Source of the DNA: a virus
Length of the DNA stretch: 64,000 nucleotides
Reading direction: 5' to 3' (one strand)
IMG/VR virus record: IMGVR_UViG_3300048686_000449
Location: 1 to 64,000 of that record
Shown piece after piece: positions 55,633 through 63,373 of this stretch (the stretch's first letter is position 1; each line of letters starts with the position of its first letter). Position numbers and translations under genes: made by a program. Under the pieces are notes generated by a model. The model made no database searches. It worked only from the letters and a program-made list of their open reading frames with translations, and was not told the DNA's origin.

Positions 55633-55640
55633 TATAAATA
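55633..55640 (+). promoter_or_regulatory. late promoter of GIY-YIG cassette (TATAAATA)
   Basis: Exact plus-strand TATAAATA followed by GATGTGGGT, the cassette sequence shared with 24463. Confidence 0.65.
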
Positions 55641-55643
55641 GAT

Positions 55644-55674
55644 GTGGGTCGCGATGCTACTAACATCCACCCAC
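55644..55674 (+). promoter_or_regulatory. conserved leader hairpin of homing endonuclease cassette
   Basis: GTGGGT/ACCCAC and GATG/CATC stems identical to 24474-24504, with a different loop (CTACTAA). It lies between the late promoter and the SD (AAGGGAG). Confidence 0.6.
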
Positions 55675-55707
55675 TCTAACACCATAGCTTTAGAAGGGAG
55701 TGTCAGC

Positions 55708-56370
55708 ATGTCTATTTATAATACTACAAACAACATCTCAAGTCAAGAAACCCAATACAAGTTCTATGTCTACGCTTATCTGAGAAAGCGAAACGGAACT
55801 CCATATTACATCGGAAAAGGTAAAGGTCGTCGTGTATATGCTACTCATAAAGGAATTTCTATTCCTTCAGATCGTTCTAAAATTATATTTCTAGAAAAGA
55901 ATCTAAGTGAAGTTGGTGCGTTCGCATTAGAAAGAAGATATATCAGATGGTATGGAAGAAAAGATCTGGGAACAGGAATCCTTCTCAATAAAACAGACGG
56001 CGGAGAGGGAACAGATAACATCTCACCTGAAACAAGAAAAAAGCGATCAGAATCAAGAAAAAGATGGTGTAAAGAAAATCCAAATTCAAATCCAATGAAT
56101 AATCCAAAATATCGCGAAAAAATCAGCAAATCTTTGACAGGAAGACATCATTCACCAGAAACTATAGAAAAACTCAAAAAGTCTCATAAAGGAATGACTG
56201 GAAGAAGACACTCTGATGAAACACGAGCGAAAATATCAGAAACTAAGAAAAGAAAATGGCAAAATCCAGAATTCAGACAAAAAATGATGAGTGTGCTTCA
56301 AGGAACAGAATATAGAGAAAAAATGTCCAAAACTATGAAGGAACTCTTGTCAACGCAAGAATCTTCTTGA
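55708..56370 (+). CDS. GIY-YIG homing endonuclease with NUMOD3 repeats (plus strand)
   Basis: 220 residues from ATG 55708. The nuclease core [20 protein letters not shown] carries the Tyr-x-Tyr and Gly of GIY-YIG, with the catalytic Arg in RRVYATHKG. The C-terminal part has NUMOD3-type DNA-binding repeats ([40 protein letters not shown]). A-rich codons and plus orientation mark it as mobile. Its end converges on the gene 56333-56611, overlapping 38 bases. Confidence 0.9.
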   Translation: MSIYNTTNNISSQETQYKFYVYAYLRKRNGTPYYIGKGKGRRVYATHKGISIPSDRSKIIFLEKNLSEVGAFALERRYIRWYGRKDLGTGILLNKTDGGEGTDNISPETRKKRSESRKRWCKENPNSNPMNNPKYREKISKSLTGRHHSPETIEKLKKSHKGMTGRRHSDETRAKISETKKRKWQNPEFRQKMMSVLQGTEYREKMSKTMKELLSTQESS

Positions 56371-56611
56371 TGACATCTTCTAGAATTTTGGCCCTCCCAG
56401 GCCAGTAGATATACGCCTTATCAGAAGTCTTCAACATCTTCACGAGAAACGGCATTACCATCTTTTCCACTTGCTGAAGGCGGTCTTTGAGTTCATCGAC
56501 GGTATCAGCAGATTCGTTGATAACTTTATTGTACTCTTCTTCTGAGACAGCAGAAAATCCAAATGCATCATCGTCGTATTCTTGAAGAATTTGTGAGAGA
56601 TCAATCGCCAT
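56333..56611 (-). CDS. conserved T4-like hypothetical protein, 92 aa
   Basis: The start at 56611 has SD GGAG. Acidic N-terminus ([20 protein letters not shown]) followed by a helix ([20 protein letters not shown]) and IKKILALTR at the end; this pattern recurs in T4-like phages. Its last codons overlap the GIY-YIG gene on the other strand. Confidence 0.65.
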   Translation of the reverse strand: MAIDLSQILQEYDDDAFGFSAVSEEEYNKVINESADTVDELKDRLQQVEKMVMPFLVKMLKTSDKAYIYWPGRAKILEDVIKKILALTRVPS

Positions 56612-56982
56612 TATTTTTTCTCCGGTTCGCACGACAAATTTGTGCCTGAAAGTTTTGAATATCCTACAATCACTGTAAAACCATACGGTCGAATGGGATT
56701 AGGATCAATATACGCAAACAGAATCCGATAGCGTTCATCATCGACAGTTTTTCGATCCAGAGATGCGCTAATAATTCGCACTTCCACAACAATCTGCCCT
56801 GCAGAGTCTGGGGCCATCTCCTCGATAACCCACGTATAAGATCGAGGACCACCATGCTTTGTATTGTTCTGAATGAATCGTTCGATGAGCGTCGGAATAT
56901 CGCGTTCCATTTCCGCAGGGGTCATAGCCCAAGCAGAAACGGAGAGAAGCGACCATATTAGGAAAACGAGTATCCAACGCAT
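56611..56982 (-). CDS. exported small protein, 123 aa
   Basis: Signal peptide MRWILVFLIWSLLSVSAWA, cleavage before MTPAEM. The mature part is mixed alpha/beta with IVVEVRIISASLDRKTV and VIVGYSKLSG. It is probably periplasmic. Unknown function; another exported protein in this genome. Confidence 0.6.
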   Translation of the reverse strand: MRWILVFLIWSLLSVSAWAMTPAEMERDIPTLIERFIQNNTKHGGPRSYTWVIEEMAPDSAGQIVVEVRIISASLDRKTVDDERYRILFAYIDPNPIRPYGFTVIVGYSKLSGTNLSCEPEKK

Positions 56983-56983
56983 A

Positions 56984-58210
56984 TTATTTCTCCCAATTTT
57001 TGGCGGATTGAAAATTGGCCCTGGAAAAAATCAGTCTGTCAATCAATTTTACAGCATTACCTTTCTTCAAGTTCACCGCCACAAAGCCTTCTGGTGTCGT
57101 GGCTCTGAACCCAGTATCGGTGCGCAGGAAGGTTCCGAGACTCTTGATCTGTTGTATTTTTCTGACAATCACCAACTTAGCTTGAACTAAGGCATTCATC
57201 AATTCAATCATGACGATTAATGAGGCATAGTTCGTGCGCAAAAAGCCAATCGTTTGCGTCTTTTCTTTCGTGCGATTCGCTTTTGTTTCAGCTTTCTTCG
57301 CACTCAAAATCTCTTGATTCAGTTCTGTTTCATAGGTCCGAATAAACTGATTGATAAACAGAGGTGGCTTCTCAATACTCTGCCCCTGACGAATTTGCGC
57401 ATTCTGAAACTTTTTGAGTGCAGCGATAATCTTTTCCTGAACCAATAATTGACCCATAAACCGTGAAGGAAGCTGTTTCACTAATCTCTGCGCCTCAACA
57501 ATATGATCTGTCACATCCTGCGTTTCTTCTTTGGTGAAGGTCGCGAGTCCACTTTCATCGACAAATGAGGCATCACGGAACCAGACCGATTTGATATGAT
57601 GAAGTGAACCGATATCGACGTTGAATGAGGCTTGCATATCCGCCATCGTTTTCCCATGATAGGAGGTATGGAACACAATTCCAATTTCAGCCTCAAGCAT
57701 CCGTTTGATCAGCGTTGAGTCCTTCGGGACCGCATAGACAATCGTATTTGGTTGGAAGGTGTAATAGTGCTCGCCATCGATGGTTTCTGATTTCAGATCG
57801 CCTTTGGTGAATAACATATCACCTTGCAGCACACCCTTGATGCCAATCTCCGAGAGATATCGCAGCGCCACCTTGAGTTTCTTATTCAATCCTTCGGCGG
57901 GGTGATTTTTATCAATATCGGCATCAGTGAAGTTCAACTTCGGCGATTTCGCAAACACTGACTTGGTGCCGACGAAAAACTTTTTGGATTCAGGATCAAT
58001 ACCGCAAACGATAGCAGGTGCGCCATCCCACTTGGTCGTGATATTGATTTGTTGATCAACATCACCTGACAACATATCGCGCAATGACCGCAAGAAATTG
58101 ACGGCATCATTGGCGCCAGCCAAGCCACGATTCAACACCTCATCTTCGAGGTGTTCCAGATGGACGTTTTTACCTTCTTTAGATTCTTTGAGGAACTGAG
58201 AGAATTTCAT
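56984..58210 (-). CDS. DUF6267-like protein, full-length copy, 408 aa
   Basis: The start at 58210. After MKFSQFLKESKEGKNVHLEH comes INITTKWDGAPAIVCGID, where K-W-D-G resembles the nucleotidyltransferase motif I of ligase-like folds, then KFFVGTKSVFAKSPK and GIKGVLQGDMLFTKG. DUF6267-type proteins are common in T4-like phages; a nucleotidyltransferase role is inferred from the KxDG motif. A broken second copy lies at 58796-59150. Confidence 0.75.
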   Translation of the reverse strand: MKFSQFLKESKEGKNVHLEHLEDEVLNRGLAGANDAVNFLRSLRDMLSGDVDQQINITTKWDGAPAIVCGIDPESKKFFVGTKSVFAKSPKLNFTDADIDKNHPAEGLNKKLKVALRYLSEIGIKGVLQGDMLFTKGDLKSETIDGEHYYTFQPNTIVYAVPKDSTLIKRMLEAEIGIVFHTSYHGKTMADMQASFNVDIGSLHHIKSVWFRDASFVDESGLATFTKEETQDVTDHIVEAQRLVKQLPSRFMGQLLVQEKIIAALKKFQNAQIRQGQSIEKPPLFINQFIRTYETELNQEILSAKKAETKANRTKEKTQTIGFLRTNYASLIVMIELMNALVQAKLVIVRKIQQIKSLGTFLRTDTGFRATTPEGFVAVNLKKGNAVKLIDRLIFSRANFQSAKNWEK

Positions 58211-58223
58211 CACGTGATGACCT

Positions 58224-58799
58224 CTATAAGTAATGCAGATACGTGCCTATGATATATTTAGGGTTGCTGATCGGTTTATTCCCAGCATGGAGAAACATCC
58301 ACATTGGTGGGAATATCAATAACTGTCCTTGAATGGGTTTCACGACCCGTGCGGATCCATTTGATAAGAATCGAGGAAACACTGTTTCTCCACCACTCTG
58401 AACGTCGTTCAAATACCAAAAGCACACCAAAAACCGTCGTGCCGAAGAATGATCTCCAACATCGACATGAAGCCGAAATTCATCATTCGTGTTTGGTATA
58501 TACCGTTTGATACGAATTTGTTCAAATCCATATTGCTCAGGTAATTGGCAAGAATCTAATCCAATATCTTTCGAATAAAGCTGCAAGACATCGATAGTTT
58601 TATTCACAAGGAGGTCGTGAATATCATGCCAATCAGATACTGAACTAACATTGATTTCAGTGAATGACCGATGACCTGGCATTGAAATTTTTTGTTGATT
58701 CGCTGTATCCTGTTCAAACCGACGGATAATCATATTGCAGGTCTCAGCATCCAAAGAGGATGGGTATTCACGAACCAAACTGTTCAAGTCTTTTGTCAT
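58224..58799 (-). CDS. 2OG-Fe(II) oxygenase (prolyl 4-hydroxylase-like)
   Basis: 191 residues. The iron triad is RLHVDVGD (HxD) and a distal His in MFLHAGNKP; a conserved Lys/Arg after it (NPKYIIGTYLHY) can bind 2-oxoglutarate. The middle FLVCFWYLNDVQSGGETVFP is typical of P4H-like phage oxygenases. It sits between the two DUF6267 copies and overlaps the remnant by ATGA. Confidence 0.85.
   Translation of the reverse strand: MTKDLNSLVREYPSSLDAETCNMIIRRFEQDTANQQKISMPGHRSFTEINVSSVSDWHDIHDLLVNKTIDVLQLYSKDIGLDSCQLPEQYGFEQIRIKRYIPNTNDEFRLHVDVGDHSSARRFLVCFWYLNDVQSGGETVFPRFLSNGSARVVKPIQGQLLIFPPMWMFLHAGNKPISNPKYIIGTYLHYL
58255..58262 (-). promoter_or_regulatory. possible late promoter (CCTAAATA)
   Basis: CCTAAATATA within the last codons of the oxygenase gene, 44 bp before the DUF6267 start. 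A weak variant. Confidence 0.25.
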
Positions 58800-59150
58800 A
58801 GAGTCGCAATCTTGAGTTTTTTATTCAGTCCCTCGCCTGGATGATTTTGATCAATATCCGCATCAGTGAAGTTTAACTTGGGAGATTGGGCAAAGACTGA
58901 TTTGGTGCCGACGAAAAACTTTTTGGATGTGGGATCAATACCACAAAATGACCGCACGTGCGCCATCCCATTTGGTAGTGATATTTACTCGACGATCTGC
59001 GTCTCCCGACAACATATCGCGCAATGAGCGCAGAAAATTCACTGCATCAGTCGCTCCCGACAGACCACGGTTAATCACCTCGTCCTCAAGGTGCTCGAGA
59101 TGGACGTTTTTACCTTCTTTAGATTCTGTAAGATATTGAAGAAATTTCAT
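58796..59150 (-). pseudogene. truncated, frameshifted second copy of the DUF6267 gene
   Basis: The first 64 codons match the start of the gene at 58210 (MKFLQYLTESKEGKNVHLEH). One extra T near the KWDG region shifts the frame to a stop (WY, TGA at 58935); in the next frame the homologue resumes (CGIDPTSKKFFVGTKSVFAQ) and runs to KKLKIATL, where it ends at the next gene's ATG. Only about 118 of 408 codons remain, so this is a decayed tandem copy. Confidence 0.85.
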
Positions 59151-60265
59151 TACAATTGAATCCCTAGTTTATCACGAACTCTATCCCAAGAGGCTTTACT
59201 ACGAAACGCATATTCGTCCCCCACATGATAAGTATCTAATTGAAATACTTTAGTAGCATCTGCGGTTGTCTGTAGGTGAAATTGAGGTATACCATCTTTC
59301 GTCAACCCCATTTTAATGATATTCAGATCTGGAAATAGAGCTTTCATGATATCATCAAATTTAAAATCTGATACTGAAGATATGTACTTAATCATCCCGA
59401 ATACTACATTAACACTCAAAAATCCATACCCATCTTTATCTTTTTTAGCCATAGCTTTAGTTTCTTGCTTCTTCTGAGTAGAAATCTTATCAAATACATA
59501 CTCAGTTAAAAAAGATTCGTATGCTTTTTGATTAGATAACTTCAACTTAGAGATATACTCTTCTTTATTTTTTTCCAATTTAACGGCATCTGCTGCGAAA
59601 TTAACGTTCCTAAAAATATTATAGACCTTCGAATCAAATCCTTCAGCCAACTTTTTCTTTTCCATCATCAACCCAAAAGCATTAACAACTCCAGAAAACA
59701 TCCCCCCATCCGTTAACGCCCTCAGCACATCTATCTCTACCTGAAAATTACGAAAGTCTGCCTGTGTTTTCATTTCGGTCATACGCTCAATAAACAGCCT
59801 CGGAACTAAGGGATTAGAACCACCCTTTAATGCCTTTGAGCTAAACCCATAATGAATTCCGTCTTTCACAAAGAAATCAAATATTTCATAATTTTGTCTA
59901 GTCGGAAACACAATATTATGCATCTTCTCTGATGTACTTTTTTGTAGAACAGTCAAAGCAAAAAAAGGACCAAGAACTTCACCGAAATTTTTAATGATAT
60001 CGGTATCAGGAATATTATTTTTCTTGTACAATGATGCTAAAGGTATCGTTTTTTTCCCACCCATATATTCAACAAGGGCAATAAGATATTCTTTTGATCC
60101 GCGATCCAAAGACTTAATAATATTAACCTTTTCCACCAACAGCTGTTGGTATTTACCGATAGGAATCACCCAAAACTTATCGTTCGATTTTCTGACCAAA
60201 GAGGGAATGTCTTGTGATCTTTCGCGTTCGAACAAACTAGAAGGTTGTAATGATTCCCAAGCCAT
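59150..60265 (-). CDS. hypothetical protein under late promoter, 371 aa
   Basis: ATG 60265 (SD AAGGAG). A Lys/Phe/Asn-rich, mostly helical protein with a central block HYGFSSKALKGGSNPLVPRL and a C-terminal beta part. A perfect TATAAATA stands 21 bp upstream. Codon use is more A/T-rich than the neighbours. No family is recognised; it is the largest unassigned gene of this end. Confidence 0.6.
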   Translation of the reverse strand: MAWESLQPSSLFERERSQDIPSLVRKSNDKFWVIPIGKYQQLLVEKVNIIKSLDRGSKEYLIALVEYMGGKKTIPLASLYKKNNIPDTDIIKNFGEVLGPFFALTVLQKSTSEKMHNIVFPTRQNYEIFDFFVKDGIHYGFSSKALKGGSNPLVPRLFIERMTEMKTQADFRNFQVEIDVLRALTDGGMFSGVVNAFGLMMEKKKLAEGFDSKVYNIFRNVNFAADAVKLEKNKEEYISKLKLSNQKAYESFLTEYVFDKISTQKKQETKAMAKKDKDGYGFLSVNVVFGMIKYISSVSDFKFDDIMKALFPDLNIIKMGLTKDGIPQFHLQTTADATKVFQLDTYHVGDEYAFRSKASWDRVRDKLGIQL

Positions 60266-60286
60266 GAACTCTCCTTATTTACAAAG

Positions 60287-60294
60287 TATTTATA
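60287..60294 (-). promoter_or_regulatory. T4-type late promoter (TATAAATA)
   Basis: Exact TATAAATA followed by CTTTG on the minus strand, 21 bp before the 371-aa gene. Confidence 0.65.
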
Positions 60295-60312
60295 ACTTAA
60301 CCAATAATGAAG

Positions 60313-60714
60313 TTAAAGAGTCACGATCTCTTGAGTTTCAGTGGTATAATACACATGGCGAATTCCGAACTCTGCAATCGCTTTCTGACACCCTTCACAT
60401 GGCTTTGACATTCCTAAACGAGGATTCAAACGATTATCATATTTAATCCGCACACTAATCAACATGGATCGTTTCAATTCCTTCTCAGATAAATGCCAAA
60501 TCGCCCGTTTGATCGCAGCCACTTCAGCATGAAGATAGATGGCATCAGGACGCCGACGATATTTGATCTGAAACGGATGAGTTTTAAAATGATTGGTTCC
60601 AACAGCAACAATTCGATTGCGATACACAATCGCTGCAGCATGACGACTTCGATGATCATCAGCAGTTTCCGCTAACGCTTTCAACATCGGCATATGTCGA
60701 GCAACATCATACAT
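60313..60714 (-). CDS. CMP/dCMP deaminase-family protein
   Basis: 133 residues. The zinc site is complete: HAEVAAIKRA supplies the His ligand and catalytic Glu, SKPCEGCQKAI the two Cys. That is the dCMP/CMP deaminase signature; the length is on the short side. It may supply dUMP for ThyX, or act on RNA/DNA bases. Stop and helicase genes overlap upstream. Confidence 0.85.
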   Translation of the reverse strand: MYDVARHMPMLKALAETADDHRSRHAAAIVYRNRIVAVGTNHFKTHPFQIKYRRRPDAIYLHAEVAAIKRAIWHLSEKELKRSMLISVRIKYDNRLNPRLGMSKPCEGCQKAIAEFGIRHVYYTTETQEIVTL

Positions 60715-62087
60715 TATACAATTAATCCTGAATATTTTTCAAACTTCTGATGAACCTCTTCGTCATCCTGACCCGAATCAGTCAACTGCTGCGCAGAGTT
60801 TTCCACATCGTACAGTTTCATTTTTGCTCGATCAATCCCAATCACAAACCGTTTATTCGTAGAGGGATCGCCATACCGATTCTTCAACTGTTTGATCATC
60901 ACTTGATTCAACTGCTGCAATTCTTCCGTAACAATCATTGCAAACATAAAATCAGCCGTCGCGGGAAGCCCAAATGATTCGCTCGTATCAGTCAAGTCGG
61001 GGTCAGAATTCGCAAACCCGCTTCGTGTCGTCTGAGTCGCACTGACCAAGGGCACATCAAATTCTACTGCCAGTCCGCGCAACTCCTCGGCGATAGATTT
61101 CACATAAGTGTAAGAGTTGATATTCGCTCCTGGTTTTACCCGAGCAGATGCACAAATATTGATGTAATCGACAAAGATAATATCAGGACGAAAGTTTTTC
61201 TTCAACTGAAGCTCATTCAACAATGATCTAAAATGAAGTACAGAGGCAGACGCCGTTGGATATTCCTTGATGATCAGTTTTCCTTGTGTTCGAGATCGAA
61301 GAGCTTGGAACTTCCTCTCGTAATCAGCTTTAGAAATTTTCTTCAATGTATCCAAATCTAAATTCAACAGATTCGCATCAACTCGTTCCGCAATCCGTTC
61401 TTCAGCCATTTCCATCGTCAGGTACAACACATTCAATCCTGCCGACAAACAGGATGCTGTCATATGACACATCGCCAAAGTTTTCCCGCAACCAGTTCCT
61501 GCGAGAATGATATTCAGTGTCTTTCTCGGCAATCCTCCATTTGTAATCTTGTTGAGGAACTCAAGATCAAACGCAATTCTCGCTTCTTTCTTATGATAAA
61601 ACTCAAATCGTTGCTCAGCCTGTTCAATATAATCATGACCCACATGCGGATCAAACGAGACTCCCAGGGCTTTCTTGAGTAATTCTGGAATCTCACCCTT
61701 GGCACGTTTGGTTTTCTTATCTTCAAGAATCGCCACAGATTCTAGCACCGCATTATAGACTGCTTTGTCCTGGCAGAACGATTCTGTTTGCGAAATCAAC
61801 CACTCAAGATTCGTGTCATCCTGACGATGTTCATGAAGCGTCTTGATAAGATCGTGACTCTGCTGAACTTCATCTTCGCGTAATGAGGTATTCTCTGACA
61901 AAGAGATAATGAGAGCTTCATACGTCGGACACGCTTTATAATCTTCAAGAAATCTACTGATACAGCGAAATAGCACCTTTTCCGAACGTTCAAGGAAATA
62001 TTCTTCTTTGAGAAACGGAAATACTTTTCGCGTGTAGTCTTCGTGATAAATGAGATGACGAAGAATAATGTGTTCAAGACGGGTCAT
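60714..62087 (-). CDS. 41: replicative DNA helicase (T4 gp41/DnaB-type)
   Basis: 457 residues. N-terminal helical primase-interaction domain (about 1-150), then the RecA-like core with Walker A ILAGTGCGKTLAM and Walker B IIFVDYINIC; later LVSATQTTRSG and GFANSDPDLT continue the DnaB family order. It unwinds the phage fork as a hexamer, with the primase at 39734. It overlaps the deaminase by one base. Confidence 0.92.
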   Translation of the reverse strand: MTRLEHIILRHLIYHEDYTRKVFPFLKEEYFLERSEKVLFRCISRFLEDYKACPTYEALIISLSENTSLREDEVQQSHDLIKTLHEHRQDDTNLEWLISQTESFCQDKAVYNAVLESVAILEDKKTKRAKGEIPELLKKALGVSFDPHVGHDYIEQAEQRFEFYHKKEARIAFDLEFLNKITNGGLPRKTLNIILAGTGCGKTLAMCHMTASCLSAGLNVLYLTMEMAEERIAERVDANLLNLDLDTLKKISKADYERKFQALRSRTQGKLIIKEYPTASASVLHFRSLLNELQLKKNFRPDIIFVDYINICASARVKPGANINSYTYVKSIAEELRGLAVEFDVPLVSATQTTRSGFANSDPDLTDTSESFGLPATADFMFAMIVTEELQQLNQVMIKQLKNRYGDPSTNKRFVIGIDRAKMKLYDVENSAQQLTDSGQDDEEVHQKFEKYSGLIV

Positions 62088-62421
62088 TCAATCCCAACTC
62101 CTTAGTTTCAATCATTGAACAAAGAATATCACCAGCAGTGGTATGAAACTCGTGATCTAACTCACTGAATCCCGAACGATTCAAAATCTCTGTAGAGAAA
62201 TGTAATGTTGCAAATCCTTCTGATTCTGTGACATAGGACCATCGATACCGATACCGCGCCCCCGCATACAGACCAGTCAACACTTCAATAAACTGGCCCG
62301 TATCATCTTCACAAATACGATAATCTTTATTCAGAATCTTCTTCGGTTGATCGGGTGGGAAGAATAGATCCGTAAGCCACTTCATACCGCTTGCGAATAA
62401 ATTCTTGAAATACTGTATCAT
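62074..62421 (-). CDS. hypothetical T4-like protein, 115 aa
   Basis: The ATG at 62421 overlaps uvsX by 95 bases but has a good SD (GGGGAG); an internal start at 62385 lacks one. The middle has ILNKDYRICEDDTGQFIEVL and GARYRYRWSYV, beta-rich. A small gene between uvsX and the helicase is common in T4-like phages. Function unknown. Confidence 0.55.
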   Translation of the reverse strand: MIQYFKNLFASGMKWLTDLFFPPDQPKKILNKDYRICEDDTGQFIEVLTGLYAGARYRYRWSYVTESEGFATLHFSTEILNRSGFSELDHEFHTTAGDILCSMIETKELGLNDPS

Positions 62422-63361
62422 TCAACATATCTCCCCAAAATTCTTTGGTTTGTGTATCTTCAAAACGAAGTTTGGTAGTTTGTCCGTCTTTCTGATACCA
62501 ACCAGGTGACGGTTTCTTGACAAATCCGCCTTCTAACGCAACATCTAACAATCCTGAATATGGTTGAATGCCACCTTCAAATGAGACGGTAATCGGAATC
62601 TTAGACTTCTCACGAACGAATCGTGACTTATCCACATTGATCACGAAATTGTAACCCGTCAACTCAGTGCCATCTTTATCTTGCTGACGACCAATAATCC
62701 AGACGGTATCTGCGGAATACATCACACCAGTACCACCAGACACAATATCTTTGGGATACATACCAATTTCTTTGTAGGTATGATTCACCACCAACATCGG
62801 AATATCCTTGATACGCAGATGCGGAGTCACCATACGAAACAGTGATTTGATAGATTTTGATCGCGAAAAATCGGCAACGTTTTTACCCTCAATTGAATCA
62901 TCCACTTCTTTCTTAGATGCCAGATTCCCTAATGAATCTACAATAATCAGCACTCGTTCTTTTGCTTCAATAGACTGTAACTGCGTCATCACATCATGTT
63001 TCAACTGCTCAATATCAGTGATCGGCGTATGGAGAACACGCTTGGTATCAATTCCAAATGTATCAAAATATCCCTGCGGGCATCCAAACTCAGAGTCATA
63101 AAACAAAATTACACTGTCTTCATATTTCTTCTGATGCGCAGCTGCCATCAAGAGCGCAAAACTGGTCTTGAAATGTTTAGATGGTCCAGCGAATACCGTC
63201 AATCCAGGCGTCAATCCACCATTCAGATGTCCAGATAATGCGACATTGATCATCGGCACATCCGTCTGAATTAGATCCGCATCAGTAAAAAACTTGGACG
63301 ATGACAACACGGAGGCAGAATCAATCGTCGTATTTTTCTTGAGTTTGTCAAGAAGACTCAT
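62327..63361 (-). CDS. uvsX: UvsX/RecA-like recombinase
   Basis: 344 residues from ATG 63361. Walker A is AGPSKHFKTS (the phage form of GPESSGKT); VLIIVDSLGNLA is Walker B; later MLVVNHTYKEIG and VSGGTGVMYSADTVWIIGRQ match UvsX. It promotes strand exchange in recombination-dependent replication. It lies in a replication cluster with helicase, under promoter 63418-63447. Confidence 0.92.
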   Translation of the reverse strand: MSLLDKLKKNTTIDSASVLSSSKFFTDADLIQTDVPMINVALSGHLNGGLTPGLTVFAGPSKHFKTSFALLMAAAHQKKYEDSVILFYDSEFGCPQGYFDTFGIDTKRVLHTPITDIEQLKHDVMTQLQSIEAKERVLIIVDSLGNLASKKEVDDSIEGKNVADFSRSKSIKSLFRMVTPHLRIKDIPMLVVNHTYKEIGMYPKDIVSGGTGVMYSADTVWIIGRQQDKDGTELTGYNFVINVDKSRFVREKSKIPITVSFEGGIQPYSGLLDVALEGGFVKKPSPGWYQKDGQTTKLRFEDTQTKEFWGDMLNDTVFQEFIRKRYEVAYGSILPTRSTEEDSE

Positions 63362-63373
63362 ACAAGGCACCTC

